From contig CAZEES010000001.1 of NCBI GenBank assembly GCA_964511265.1, positions 46,744-110,743 on the forward strand: a DNA stretch of 64,000 nucleotides, given 5' to 3'. Position 1 is the stretch's first letter; every line of letters begins with the position of its first letter. The DNA is from Nitrosopelagicus sp964511265 (GTDB lineage: Archaea > Thermoproteota > Nitrososphaeria > Nitrososphaerales > Nitrosopumilaceae). Shown here in pieces: positions 17,034-26,328 of the stretch. A program made the translations under genes and the position numbers. Below the pieces are notes generated by a model that was not told the DNA's origin, did not search any database, and worked only from the letters and a program-made list of their open reading frames with translations.

Positions 17034-19208
17034 TCAACCGTAAAACGTTTTGTCAGCCTCTCGTGGAATTATGCTTGTTGCACCTTCTTTAATCTTCTCA
17101 TACCATGTTTCCACTTCTTTTGTAATTGATGGTCTTATTCTTTTTAATCCTGAAGCAAAGTCTTTGCTTGAAATTTCTTTAGAGTTATTTTGCATTGCTT
17201 CTACTGCTGCCTCTCTACACAATGATGCTAAATCTGCTCCAGAATAACTTTGTGTGGCAACTGAAATCTCATTCAAATCAACATCTCTTGATAACGGCAT
17301 ACCATCTGTCAATATTTTGATAATTTCTAGACGTCCTTTCTCGTCAGGTGGGTTAACAAACACATTCAAGTCTAATCTACCTGTTCTTAGCATTGAATTA
17401 TCAATCAAATCTGGCCTATTGGTTATTCCGATGATAACAACTCTTGATGTTGCACCTTCTTCCATTTCTGTTAACATCTGACTGAGTATATTTTCACCAA
17501 TTCCTCCTCCCTCGTCACCGCTCTTCATCTTTGCCAATGAATCCAATTCATCAAAAATTATTACACATGGTGATGATGCTTTTGCTTTTCTGAAAATTTC
17601 TCTAATTGCTTTTTCTGATTCTCCAACCCATTTAGAGAGTATTTCTGGGCCTCTCACCAAAATCATATTTCCACCACTTTCAGTAGCTAATGCTCTTGCT
17701 AGAATTGTCTTACCACATCCCGGTGGACCGTACAGCAATGCGCCTTTTGGTGGTTTAATCCCCATCTTGCTAAATTTTTCAGGATCATTCATTGCAACTA
17801 TCAAATTATCTTGAAGGACTCGTTTAGATTCCTCCAATCCTCCAACATCTTCCCAGAAAATTTTTGAGCGTTCAACATAGAACTCTCTCATTGCTGTAGG
17901 AATTATTCCTTGCATGGCGTCATAAAAGTCAATTATCTTTACTTCCATTGACTGGAGAATCTTAGAAGGAATTTTTTCTGTTTCTAAATCAATTTCTGGT
18001 AAATATCTTCTAATAGATCTTATTGCGGCTTCTCTACACAATGATTTCATATCGGCACCTGTGTACCCATGCAATTCTGATGCAAGACTTTTCAAATTAA
18101 CATCATCTGCAATTGGCATTCCTCTTGTGTGAATCTGCATAACTTCTAATCTTCCGTCTGCATTTGGAACTGAAATTTCCATCTCTCTATCAAATCTTCC
18201 TGGTCTTCTCAAGGCAGGATCAACACTATCTGGTCTATTAGTTGCCCCCAACACAACAACATTTCCCCTATCAGTTAATCCATCCATTAATGCAAGTAAT
18301 TGTGCAACAACTCTCTTTTCAACATCTCCGTATGCTTCTTCTCTCTTTGGTGCAATTGCATCAATCTCGTCGATGAAAATTATGCTAGGTGAATTTTCTT
18401 TTGCTTCCTTGAATATATCTCGAAGTTTTGCTTCTGTTTCACCGTAATACTTGTTCATAATCTCTGGACCATTAATTGAATACATTGTTGCATCTGACTC
18501 GCTTGCCAACACTTTTGCAAGTAATGTCTTACCACATCCCGGTGGACCATACAATAACACTCCGCTGTGTGGCTCAATTCCTAGTCTTACAAATAACTCA
18601 GGATGTCGCAATGGTAATTCTACTATCTCTCGCATCACCTTAATTTCTTCTTGTAATCCTCCAACTTCTTCATACGTGATTCTTGATTTCTTATCTTCAG
18701 ATACTTCTGATAAAATTGTAAGGTTTGTAGTACGTTCAATACGTACTACCCCTTTAGGAGAAATTTTTTCAATTTTAAAGTCCATTGCATTACCAAGAAT
18801 CATGACAGAAATTTCATCACTCTGACTCAATGGCAAACCTTTCAATCTATTCTTTACAAAATCAGTAAATTCTTTATCAACTGTAACTTGATCTACCACT
18901 GGCATTAGAGTAACTGCTTTGGCAGATTTTGCCATAACTTTCTTTATCTCGACAACATCACTTAGTGCAACTCCTAAATTTTTTCTTGTCTGACCATCAA
19001 TTCTTATTGTATCTGGATATTTTTCATCTTCGTCAGTTGGCCATACAATGGCACATGTTGATTTCTTTGCATTAATCTGAATTATATCCCCTGGTGTAAC
19101 TTGAAGATAATCCATTGCGTCTGGACCAATTCGAGCTCTCTTTTTCCCAATATCTCTTTGTTTTGCTTCTCCCACTCTCATTTGAAGTGGGTCGACATTT
19201 CGTGTCAA
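17034..19208 (-). CDS. Cdc48/VAT-type AAA+ ATPase
   Basis: This 724-residue protein has an N-terminal substrate-binding domain (about 1-185) and two AAA+ modules. Walker A motifs GPPGCGKT are near residues 220 and 493. Walker B is IIFIDEIDAIAP in the first module and IIFDELDSLA in the second. It is the archaeal p97/Cdc48 unfoldase. The last residues TFYG fit the HbYX rule (hydrophobic-Tyr-any) that docks ATPases on the 20S proteasome. It is in an operon with aEF-1beta 8 bases upstream and a winged-helix gene 6 bases downstream. Confidence 0.95.
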   Translation of the reverse strand: MTRNVDPLQMRVGEAKQRDIGKKRARIGPDAMDYLQVTPGDIIQINAKKSTCAIVWPTDEDEKYPDTIRIDGQTRKNLGVALSDVVEIKKVMAKSAKAVTLMPVVDQVTVDKEFTDFVKNRLKGLPLSQSDEISVMILGNAMDFKIEKISPKGVVRIERTTNLTILSEVSEDKKSRITYEEVGGLQEEIKVMREIVELPLRHPELFVRLGIEPHSGVLLYGPPGCGKTLLAKVLASESDATMYSINGPEIMNKYYGETEAKLRDIFKEAKENSPSIIFIDEIDAIAPKREEAYGDVEKRVVAQLLALMDGLTDRGNVVVLGATNRPDSVDPALRRPGRFDREMEISVPNADGRLEVMQIHTRGMPIADDVNLKSLASELHGYTGADMKSLCREAAIRSIRRYLPEIDLETEKIPSKILQSMEVKIIDFYDAMQGIIPTAMREFYVERSKIFWEDVGGLEESKRVLQDNLIVAMNDPEKFSKMGIKPPKGALLYGPPGCGKTILARALATESGGNMILVRGPEILSKWVGESEKAIREIFRKAKASSPCVIIFDELDSLAKMKSGDEGGGIGENILSQMLTEMEEGATSRVVIIGITNRPDLIDNSMLRTGRLDLNVFVNPPDEKGRLEIIKILTDGMPLSRDVDLNEISVATQSYSGADLASLCREAAVEAMQNNSKEISSKDFASGLKRIRPSITKEVETWYEKIKEGATSIIPREADKTFYG

Positions 19209-19216
19209 CTAATCTC

Positions 19217-19498
19217 CTATTTCATGTCCACTGACATGCGGCTCATATTCAGCACTTCAAACTCACTGACACCTTCAATCGATTTGACAGAGCCTTCTAA
19301 AGATTCCATCTGTCCTTCTGCATCATCTAATGTGAATTCTGCTTTGATAAACTCTAATCCAAAAGCTAACGGCTCTTTTGTATATCTGAGCATTTCTATA
19401 TCATTTTTTAGATTTGATTTTATTCCTTCAACTAATTTGTCCAAATCTACTTCTGTTCCTGTAGGAAGTATCTTTACAATTAATAGTAGTCTAGCCAT
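19217..19498 (-). CDS. Translation elongation factor aEF-1beta
   Basis: This 93-residue protein matches the archaeal EF-1beta family: LLIVKILPTGTEVDLDKL at the N-terminus, EPLAFGLEFIKAEFTLDD in the middle and EGVSEFEVLNMSRMSVD at the end. It is the nucleotide exchange factor for aEF-1alpha. It lies 3 bases after the zinc-ribbon gene, a pairing that is common in archaea. Confidence 0.94.
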   Translation of the reverse strand: MARLLLIVKILPTGTEVDLDKLVEGIKSNLKNDIEMLRYTKEPLAFGLEFIKAEFTLDDAEGQMESLEGSVKSIEGVSEFEVLNMSRMSVDMK

Positions 19499-19501
19499 TT
19501 T

Positions 19502-19681
19502 CTAAGGTCCTGAAAAGCCACATGAATTGCATGAATATGCAGCTGCGGCTTCTCTACAACTTCCACATCTCCAGATTAATTCAGCATTACACTCTGGACA
19601 GTTAAATTTAACATTCTTGTCCCCTGGCATGATATGTCTATTACATCCATTACATACAGGTAGTGAAATACTTGAAGACAT
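19502..19681 (-). CDS. Small zinc-ribbon RNA-binding-type protein (DUF1610-like)
   Basis: This is a 59-residue protein. It has four CxxC pairs: CNGC (10-13), CPEC (28-31), CGSC (39-42) and CNSC (51-54). They suggest two zinc ribbons, as in the small archaeal proteins always found before EF-1beta. It is read with aEF-1beta, 3 bases apart. The role is thought to be in translation or RNA binding, by association only. Confidence 0.88.
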   Translation of the reverse strand: MSSSISLPVCNGCNRHIMPGDKNVKFNCPECNAELIWRCGSCREAAAAYSCNSCGFSGP

Positions 19682-19724
19682 GTTGAAATTCTCCCTGTTG
19701 GGAATTTATACCTTCCTTGGAATT

Positions 19725-20867
19725 CTAGGCTTTATTTTGTACAAGTCTCTTGATTTCTCCTCCAATCAATGCTTGCATTGTATTGAAAGAACCCTTCATG
19801 CCTAGTAATCTAAGAATTGAACTTGTATGAAAATCAAAATCATCTTTGTTAGAAATTTCTTCCTCTATCTCTGGTGTAATGGAATTAAACAATTTGTTTA
19901 CTGTCCCGTTATCTAGTCTAGTAAGTATTTTTCTAGCAAGATTTTGCTTCTCAAACTCTTTCCCAAATCTCTCTTTCCATTGTTTCTCATAATCCATCAA
20001 TGATGTGACTTTTCCTGTTTCTAATGCTTCTGCAATTGCTCTTCCAGCAAAAATGCCTGCCATACCACATGAGAATATACCTCCGGCTGTTGTAGGTTTT
20101 GCTTGTCCTGCTGCATCGCCGACAATTAATGTGGTATCCTCAACAAAATTCTTAATCGGTCCTTTAATCCAGATTGGCGCAAATATCTTCCTAATTGTTG
20201 AAAAACTACCTTTCGATTTAAGAAATTCATCTATTCTATCTACAGTGTTAATTCCTCTACCTGATACCCCAATTTTTCCTACTCCTTCTCCAGAAGGAAT
20301 TATCCACGCAAAAAATTCTGGATACTTTTCTTGATCAAAATATACTTCTACTTGTCCCTTCTTTATCCAGTCTGCGTATACCTCGTATTGCGCAGTTAGT
20401 AAAATTCCATCTCTATCTTTATTGGCTAATCTTGAAACTCCCCTACAATCCACAAAGAATTTACATTCAATGTCTCCATTTGACGTTTTAACTCCACTCT
20501 CAGTCCTTTTTTGGAAACTAGTCTTTACTGAAATCTCTGCTCCGTTGTCTCTTGCTTGTCTTGCAGCTTGTTTATCTAACTCCCTTCTGTTTATCACTAT
20601 AATTTTTTGTCTCTTTGAATTAATTGTAATCTCCTTTCCTTCTGGTGAAAAAATTTTTGCGCATTCTATTTCACTATCAAATGTCTTTTGTGATGGCTCA
20701 ATACCTAATTCATTTAATGCATTTTTACTAACTAAACCTCCACAATGTTCTGGACTTCCCACTTCAAATCCTTCTTCTAAAACTAAAACTGAAAAACCAT
20801 TCCTTGCAATTTCTCTTGCTGTCAAAAGACCAGAAATACTTCCTCCTGCTACCACTGCGTCATACAT
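19725..20867 (-). CDS. Geranylgeranyl reductase family FAD-dependent oxidoreductase
   Basis: This 380-residue flavoprotein begins YDAVVAGGSISGLLTAREIA, a variant FAD-binding motif in which GxGxxG reads GGSISG. It contains HCGGLVSKNAL near residue 42 and a second FAD motif VGDAAGQAKPTTAGGI near 250, both typical of archaeal lipid geranylgeranyl reductases. These saturate the isoprenoid chains of membrane lipids or related prenyl chains such as those of menaquinone. It is upstream of the zinc-ribbon/aEF-1beta/Cdc48 genes with a 43-base gap. Confidence 0.88.
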   Translation of the reverse strand: MYDAVVAGGSISGLLTAREIARNGFSVLVLEEGFEVGSPEHCGGLVSKNALNELGIEPSQKTFDSEIECAKIFSPEGKEITINSKRQKIIVINRRELDKQAARQARDNGAEISVKTSFQKRTESGVKTSNGDIECKFFVDCRGVSRLANKDRDGILLTAQYEVYADWIKKGQVEVYFDQEKYPEFFAWIIPSGEGVGKIGVSGRGINTVDRIDEFLKSKGSFSTIRKIFAPIWIKGPIKNFVEDTTLIVGDAAGQAKPTTAGGIFSCGMAGIFAGRAIAEALETGKVTSLMDYEKQWKERFGKEFEKQNLARKILTRLDNGTVNKLFNSITPEIEEEISNKDDFDFHTSSILRLLGMKGSFNTMQALIGGEIKRLVQNKA

Positions 20868-20935
20868 GTATGCTATGTCATCTTACTTGGTATTTGAATT
20901 GTAACGTTTATCATCAACTTGAATAATTATTTCAT

Positions 20936-21289
20936 ATGAGTGATATCAAGCAAGTAATTGCAGTCAGAACTGATCTTGGAATGGGAAAAGGTAAGATTGC
21001 AGCACAGGTAGGTCATGCATGTGTTCTCGGTGCAGAACATGTTAGAAAATCCCATCCTGAGTGGTTTCAAACTTGGTGGACAGGACAAGAAAAAGTCGTT
21101 GTCAAAGTATCTGGAATAAAGGAATTAGATCAAGTCAAAAAAGGTGCAATTGAACTAGGACTTCCATGGTCTGAAGTAACAGACGCTGGTCATACCCAAA
21201 TTGCACCTGGAACTACAACTTGTATATCTATTGGACCTGCTCCTGAAAATTTGATAGACAAAATCACTGGAGAATTATCCTTACTCTAA
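20936..21289 (+). CDS. pth2: Peptidyl-tRNA hydrolase, Pth2 type
   Basis: This 117-residue protein has the Pth2 motifs VRTDLGMGKGKIAAQVGHA, DAGHTQIAPGTTT and CISIGPAP. Pth2 is the archaeal/eukaryotic enzyme that frees tRNA from dropped-off peptidyl-tRNA. Length is normal. It is divergent from the geranylgeranyl reductase gene; the next gene starts 36 bases downstream. Confidence 0.96.
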   Translation: MSDIKQVIAVRTDLGMGKGKIAAQVGHACVLGAEHVRKSHPEWFQTWWTGQEKVVVKVSGIKELDQVKKGAIELGLPWSEVTDAGHTQIAPGTTTCISIGPAPENLIDKITGELSLL

Positions 21290-21324
21290 GAATAAGATAT
21301 AACAAGCTCTGATTTTCGAAAATT

Positions 21325-22935
21325 GTGAAACAAAAAACAAAGGGAATACTTGCATTCGCATTTTTGGGTGGCATTCTATTAACATCAACTGTATTGTTCG
21401 CACTTCCTCCGCCTGATCCAACAATGACTGAAGAAGAATCTGCTATGGAGGAGCAAGGATTTACAATCACCAATACCCCTATGGATAATTTCCCTGATGA
21501 TCAACGTGCAACTTTCTGTGGAATTAGTGAACCAAAGTCTACATCTTATGTAAAAGAATTTGAGATTCCAACTGTATGTACACAACCTCTTGCAATCAAA
21601 GTTGCTCCTGATGGAAATGTCTGGTTTGTTGAATCAAATGTTGGGCAAATTGCAAAATTTGATCCTATATCCGAACAATTTACTGAATTTGAAAATAGCA
21701 TCTGGCCTGAAGGTGCAAGAACCATGTCTTGGGGTATGGATTATTCATCCGATGGCTCTATGTGGTATACTGATGGAAGTTTTGATACCATTTGGCGTTT
21801 TGACACAATTAATGAAGAATACACTCCAATACAATATCCTGCTTCTGAGGAAGGGTCGTTACCACAAAAACTTACTGTCAGTGGATCAAATATCATAGTG
21901 AATGATTTTACTGGAAATAAAATTACATTCTTTGATCTATCACAAAACACTGATGAAATTACATATTCTAGTATCGTAGCACCAATTCCAAATTCATTTA
22001 CAGGTGATTTTGCAGTTGATTCAGAAAATAATTTGTGGTATACTAACTGGGTCCCAGAAACTACTGGATTACTATTAAAATTTAACATTGAAAAATACAA
22101 ACAAGACTCCTATCTGGCAAGTACTGGAATGGATATCTCCCTAGAAAATTATTTTGAGGTCTATGACTTTCCACAAGATCTTAACACTGCAAATGGATTG
22201 TCGATAGATGAAAATGATAATGTTTGGATTGTAGATACTTCTAGTAGTTTCTTTTTCAAATTTGATCCTATTGATCACGAATTTACAAAATTTGTAACCT
22301 CTACTCCTCAAAAATCAGCATACGGAAATGCAACTGGAATAATCAAATCTCCTATATCTAGACCATATTGGTCTGAAACAGACATGAATGGAAATCTCTT
22401 CTTTAATGAACAAACCTCTAATCAACTTGCAGTTTTTAATATTGACAGTGAGCATCTTGTAGAATACATGGTCCCATCTAAGAATCCTAATTGGGCTGAC
22501 TGTGAAGATAAGTCTAATTCCAATTGTGGGGTTGCACAAATTTTTGGTTTTGATGCCACTGATGATAACATTTGGTTCACTGAATGGGCAGAAAATAAAA
22601 TTGGTGTAGTTGATACAAAAAAACCTCTTCCATTTTCAGTAAAAACTGATACTAATTCAATCACTCTTAAAAAAGGAGAAACTAAAACCGTCTATCTGAA
22701 TGTAATATATTCCTCAAATGTAAACGACATTAATTTCAATTCTGCTCATACTGCATCCACAGTTACTGAAGCATCTGATCTCTTGGTCTCATATACTCTA
22801 AATGCACCGACTGAAATCCTCGTATCTGTAACGGCAAGTGAAATTGCATTATCTGGTGATTATAAATTGCTCCTAGGAGTTTTTAATTCAGAAGTAAATG
22901 TTTCAAAATACGTTGATGTCACTATTGAACCGTGA
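21325..22935 (+). CDS. Secreted beta-propeller protein, virginiamycin B lyase (Vgb)-like
   Basis: This 536-residue protein begins with GTG and a signal peptide or membrane anchor (about 8-26). From about 70 to 440 it has repeated blades of the type NVWFVESNVGQIAKFDP and NVWIVDTSSSFFFKFDP, as in Vgb/SMP-30-like propellers. A C-terminal Ig-like domain (about 445-536) follows. Vgb itself opens streptogramin antibiotics, but most relatives have other, unknown roles, so an antibiotic function should not be assumed. Its stop overlaps the GTG start of truD by 4 bases. Confidence 0.75.
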   Translation: MKQKTKGILAFAFLGGILLTSTVLFALPPPDPTMTEEESAMEEQGFTITNTPMDNFPDDQRATFCGISEPKSTSYVKEFEIPTVCTQPLAIKVAPDGNVWFVESNVGQIAKFDPISEQFTEFENSIWPEGARTMSWGMDYSSDGSMWYTDGSFDTIWRFDTINEEYTPIQYPASEEGSLPQKLTVSGSNIIVNDFTGNKITFFDLSQNTDEITYSSIVAPIPNSFTGDFAVDSENNLWYTNWVPETTGLLLKFNIEKYKQDSYLASTGMDISLENYFEVYDFPQDLNTANGLSIDENDNVWIVDTSSSFFFKFDPIDHEFTKFVTSTPQKSAYGNATGIIKSPISRPYWSETDMNGNLFFNEQTSNQLAVFNIDSEHLVEYMVPSKNPNWADCEDKSNSNCGVAQIFGFDATDDNIWFTEWAENKIGVVDTKKPLPFSVKTDTNSITLKKGETKTVYLNVIYSSNVNDINFNSAHTASTVTEASDLLVSYTLNAPTEILVSVTASEIALSGDYKLLLGVFNSEVNVSKYVDVTIEP

Positions 22936-24128
22936 TTCCACAAATTGATAAAGAGATTGGACTCTCTGTTTACACCACCAAATCTTCCTCTGTACAAGGA
23001 AAAATAAAACAAAATGAAAATGATTTTTTGGTAAGAGAGGTATTATCTGAAAAAATCACGTCTTCATTTGATAATACAGGTGGGCATGCTGTCTATTTAC
23101 TGAAAAAATCTGGAATTGACACAAACCATGCATTAGGTGATATTGAGAATAGATATGGGCTTGTTTTAAAGTCCCTTGGATTAAAAGATGCTAATGCTCA
23201 AACAGAACAATATGTATATACTTACAAAAAACTAAACTCCCCAAAACAAATTCAAGGAAAAAAGTATTCTGCGCAACGACTTGGATTTGTAGAAAAACCA
23301 ATTTCAAAAAAAGATATGCTGGGAAATTTTTTTGAAATTAAAGTATCTGGTCTAACTAATTCATTGCCATCATTTACCGAAGATGAAAAAATTCTGAATT
23401 TTTTTGGCTATCAAAGATTTGGCTCAAAACGACCAATAACCCATCTAGTTGGAAAATCAATAATCAAAGGTGACTATGATGAGGCTATTGATTACTTACT
23501 AACATTTTCATCAAAACATGATTCAGAAAGAAATAATCAATTCAGAAAATTAATCTCTGAACGCAAATCTGAGTCTGAAATAATTGAATTACTTCCATAT
23601 TCGATGGACATTGAAAGGAATCTACTAATCCAACTCTCAAAAGATAAAGATCCTAAAAATGCAATTCGTTCAATCCCTTTGGCATTGCGTCGATTTTACA
23701 TTCAAGCCTATCAGTCATTTCTATTTAATAAAACTCTAAGTCTTGCGTATGAATTCGAAGAGGAATTATTTTTGCCCACTACCGATGATGTATGTTTTGA
23801 TAAAAATTCAATACTTGGTAAATTTGCAAACGATTCGACACAAAGACTTGCTATCCCCTTAATTGGTCACTCCTATTACAAAAAATCTAGATTTGATTAT
23901 TATATCAAAAAAATTCTTGATGATGAATTACTTGCCCCAAAAGATTTCTTCATAAAAGATTTTCAAGAAATCTCTGTTGATGGGGGATTCAGAAACGCCT
24001 CAATTAATTATCTTAATCTAAACATTGACGAAAATCTAATAAAATTCCAACTATCACGTGGTTCGTATGCCACAATTATTCTAAGAGAAATTCTAAAGCC
24101 TGGGAATCCTTTAGATTGTGGCTTTTAA
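22932..24128 (+). CDS. truD: tRNA pseudouridine synthase D
   Basis: This 398-residue protein has the TruD catalytic motif LGLKDANAQTEQYVY with Asp at about 86, plus NFFGYQRFGSKRPITH and the ending SRGSYATIILREILKP. TruD-type enzymes (Pus7 in eukaryotes) make pseudouridine 13 in tRNA. The GTG start overlaps the end of the propeller gene in GTGA, so translation is probably coupled to a secreted protein gene of unrelated function. Confidence 0.93.
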   Translation: MIPQIDKEIGLSVYTTKSSSVQGKIKQNENDFLVREVLSEKITSSFDNTGGHAVYLLKKSGIDTNHALGDIENRYGLVLKSLGLKDANAQTEQYVYTYKKLNSPKQIQGKKYSAQRLGFVEKPISKKDMLGNFFEIKVSGLTNSLPSFTEDEKILNFFGYQRFGSKRPITHLVGKSIIKGDYDEAIDYLLTFSSKHDSERNNQFRKLISERKSESEIIELLPYSMDIERNLLIQLSKDKDPKNAIRSIPLALRRFYIQAYQSFLFNKTLSLAYEFEEELFLPTTDDVCFDKNSILGKFANDSTQRLAIPLIGHSYYKKSRFDYYIKKILDDELLAPKDFFIKDFQEISVDGGFRNASINYLNLNIDENLIKFQLSRGSYATIILREILKPGNPLDCGF

Positions 24129-24157
24129 AATCCTAAAATCTTTTTTTATCATCACTA

Positions 24158-24628
24158 ATGAATAATCACATGGAAAAAGCGACTTTTGCTGCAGGCTGTT
24201 TTTGGCATGTAGAAGAAGTATTTAGTAAAACAAAAGGCGTCAAATCTACTCAAGTAGGCTATACGGGCGGCCACACTGATAATCCATCATATGAAGATGT
24301 TTGTACTGATAAGACAGGTCATGCAGAGGCTATACAAGTTGAATACGATCCAGATGAAATTTCATATCCAGAATTACTAAAGGTATTCTTTGAAAACCAT
24401 AACCCTACTACTCCTAATAGACAAGGTCCAGATATTGGTATTCAATATCGTTCTGCAATATTTTGTCACAATCCTGAACAAGAACAACTTGCAAAAGAAG
24501 TAAAAGAAAAACTAAATCCGTTTGCACAAAAAACATTTGGTAACAATATTGTAACTGAGATCAAATCCATCTCAACTTTTTATCGTGCAGAAGAATACCA
24601 CCAAAAATACTTCGAGAAAAATTACTAA
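24158..24628 (+). CDS. msrA: Peptide methionine sulfoxide reductase A
   Basis: This protein of up to 156 residues has the catalytic motif AAGCFWHVEE (C14), VGYTGGHTDNPSYEDVC, GHAEAIQV, and the ending AEEYHQKYF, all standard for MsrA. It repairs oxidised Met. The start is ATG 24158 or ATG 24170 (MEKATFAAG); homologues favour the second. It overlaps the end of the convergent small gene by 4 bases. Confidence 0.95.
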   Translation: MNNHMEKATFAAGCFWHVEEVFSKTKGVKSTQVGYTGGHTDNPSYEDVCTDKTGHAEAIQVEYDPDEISYPELLKVFFENHNPTTPNRQGPDIGIQYRSAIFCHNPEQEQLAKEVKEKLNPFAQKTFGNNIVTEIKSISTFYRAEEYHQKYFEKNY

Positions 24629-24834
24629 GTTAGTTTCTTTTTCTCTACAACATACCCAATCAATATCAAGACTACCCCTATCATGCTGATGCCAATTCCA
24701 TAACCGATCCATTCATTACTTTCGTACATAAATGAGGTCTCAGGTCCTAGCATTCCTTCGCCTTGAAAATTAAAGATAATTCCAAAAATTACGAGAATTA
24801 TGCCTGTAATTACAACTGGTAATGAGCCCATCAT
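24625..24834 (-). CDS. Small membrane protein, two predicted helices
   Basis: This 69-residue protein has one hydrophobic segment at about 6-24 and another at about 46-63, with a short outer loop containing EGMLGPETSF. It ends EKKKLT. I recognise no family. It converges with msrA with a 4-base overlap. Confidence 0.55.
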   Translation of the reverse strand: MMGSLPVVITGIILVIFGIIFNFQGEGMLGPETSFMYESNEWIGYGIGISMIGVVLILIGYVVEKKKLT

Positions 24835-24907
24835 CTTGAGTCTTTTTGCTTAAAATAAAAATGCGATGCTACTTGAAAATGTCATTTGTTAGGAAGAAAT
24901 TGAAAAG

Positions 24908-24932
24908 AATTGATTCGTTAGGTAAATCAATT
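24908..24932. repeat. 8-base perfect inverted repeat upstream of membrane protein gene
   Basis: AATTGATT (24908-24915) and AATCAATT (24925-24932) are exact inverted copies separated by 9 bases, about 40 bases before the GTG at 24973. It could be an operator or an RNA hairpin in a leader. A T-rich stretch follows. Confidence 0.5.
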
Positions 24933-24972
24933 TTTACTCGGTTTTTTAATCTAAATTTCAAAAGAATTTTCT

Positions 24973-25665
24973 GTGTATACTTGGAATAGCTCTGATGAAA
25001 ATACACCAAAACTCTTCAAATATTCAAATTTGATTGTTTTTGGATGTGCTGCAGGAATTGCTCTATTGATTGCATTTCTACTCAACACCTACTTTAGTGA
25101 ACTTATCCTTGAACATCCATATGTCATCAATATTTTATTTGCCCCTGCATTTGGAATTGGATTTCTATACGGTCTGAAAATCTCTGAAAGAGCATTACAG
25201 CCATCTGAAACAAGAAGTGCATTAAAACGAAAAATTATGAAGCTTTTCCTTTTCTTTTTGGTAATTGGTGGTCTATTCAGCTCTGTAAATTTTGCATTGC
25301 ATGGTGGTGCCATGATACCGGATTCATCTTTAATGGATGATGGAATAATTCCTTGGGCCACTGATATGATAACTGCAAACGGCGGTGCCACATTTTTGAT
25401 TGTATCCAGTATAACAATAATGGCTGCAGCTACAAGAAGAATTGTTGGTTTGAATGGTGGAATGCTAGGTAAAATCATTACATTCTGTGGAACATTTGTT
25501 TTCTTTTCGATGATTAGTATGAGCTTGACACAAAACGATCCCACAAATTCGCAAGTCTATCTATACACATGTTATCATGCTGGAATTATTGGTGGCGCAA
25601 TGTTTCAAATGAATCGTTTTACTTCTAATCTTAACACTTGGGAAGATTACATGAACGAACAGTAA
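24973..25665 (+). CDS. Multi-pass membrane protein of unknown function
   Basis: This 230-residue protein starts with GTG. About six hydrophobic segments are visible (roughly 21-40, 48-66, 88-108, 133-152, 164-183, 198-216). I recognise no enzyme motif. Its 3' end abuts that of a convergent cupredoxin gene. The 130 bases upstream have no gene and contain an inverted repeat. Confidence 0.65.
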   Translation: MYTWNSSDENTPKLFKYSNLIVFGCAAGIALLIAFLLNTYFSELILEHPYVINILFAPAFGIGFLYGLKISERALQPSETRSALKRKIMKLFLFFLVIGGLFSSVNFALHGGAMIPDSSLMDDGIIPWATDMITANGGATFLIVSSITIMAAATRRIVGLNGGMLGKIITFCGTFVFFSMISMSLTQNDPTNSQVYLYTCYHAGIIGGAMFQMNRFTSNLNTWEDYMNEQ

Positions 25666-26274
25666 TTATTCTACTGTTACAGTTCCAATCATCCATGGAT
25701 GAACAACACAATAATATTCAAACTCTCCACTATCTGAAAATTCATATTCATATGTTCCTCCTGCCATGATCATTCCTGAATCGAAAACTCCATCTGGTCC
25801 GCCGTCTGGAGTTCCACTCGTCGCAAGATGTGCTGCATTGTCATCATTCTCCCAAATCACTGTAGTGCCAGTTGAAACTGTTAGTGCTGTAGGAATATAA
25901 CATTCGTTTGTTTCTTCACATCCTGGAACGCCCACTCCACTTGGAATTGAAACAATCTCTGCCGATGTTTGTGGTGGTTCCATGGCTGATTCTTCCATAA
26001 CCATTGCATTATCTTCTGTTTCTTCTAAGGATAATCTAGGAATCTCGTACAATGTGTTTCCTGGTTTCTCAAAAACATCACATCCTTCACCTAGAAAGTT
26101 TCCTGCTCTACACATCTCAAAGAATGCAGTTTTGTCTCTTTGCATTTGATCACCAAAAAGAACATCTGGTCCAATTGCAAGTTGAACAAGCCCAATTGCT
26201 GCTAGAGATGCAGCAACTAGTATCATAGAATATCCAACTTTTCTGTAATGATGTGGATTCTGCATTTGTGACAT
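25666..26274 (-). CDS. Membrane-anchored plastocyanin-like copper protein
   Basis: This 202-residue protein has one N-terminal membrane helix (about 14-35), a linker rich in Glu and Met, and a cupredoxin domain from about 105 to the end. Copper ligands are the His in NAAHLATSG and Cys, His and Met in YYCVVHPWMIG. A CEETNEC stretch before the domain may form a disulfide. It probably carries electrons outside the membrane in the copper-based chain. The ligand end closely resembles that of the protein at 14955-15758, suggesting related domains. Confidence 0.87.
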   Translation of the reverse strand: MSQMQNPHHYRKVGYSMILVAASLAAIGLVQLAIGPDVLFGDQMQRDKTAFFEMCRAGNFLGEGCDVFEKPGNTLYEIPRLSLEETEDNAMVMEESAMEPPQTSAEIVSIPSGVGVPGCEETNECYIPTALTVSTGTTVIWENDDNAAHLATSGTPDGGPDGVFDSGMIMAGGTYEYEFSDSGEFEYYCVVHPWMIGTVTVE

Positions 26275-26328
26275 TTACTTTGAGGCAAAATTAGGCAAAT
26301 TTAAAACTTGAGACTTCTTATTTTTGTA

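Noticed and set aside
21325..22935. Annotation as an antibiotic-resistance gene
   Set aside because: Only the propeller fold resembles Vgb. I cannot confirm the catalytic residues, and many secreted archaeal propellers have other roles.
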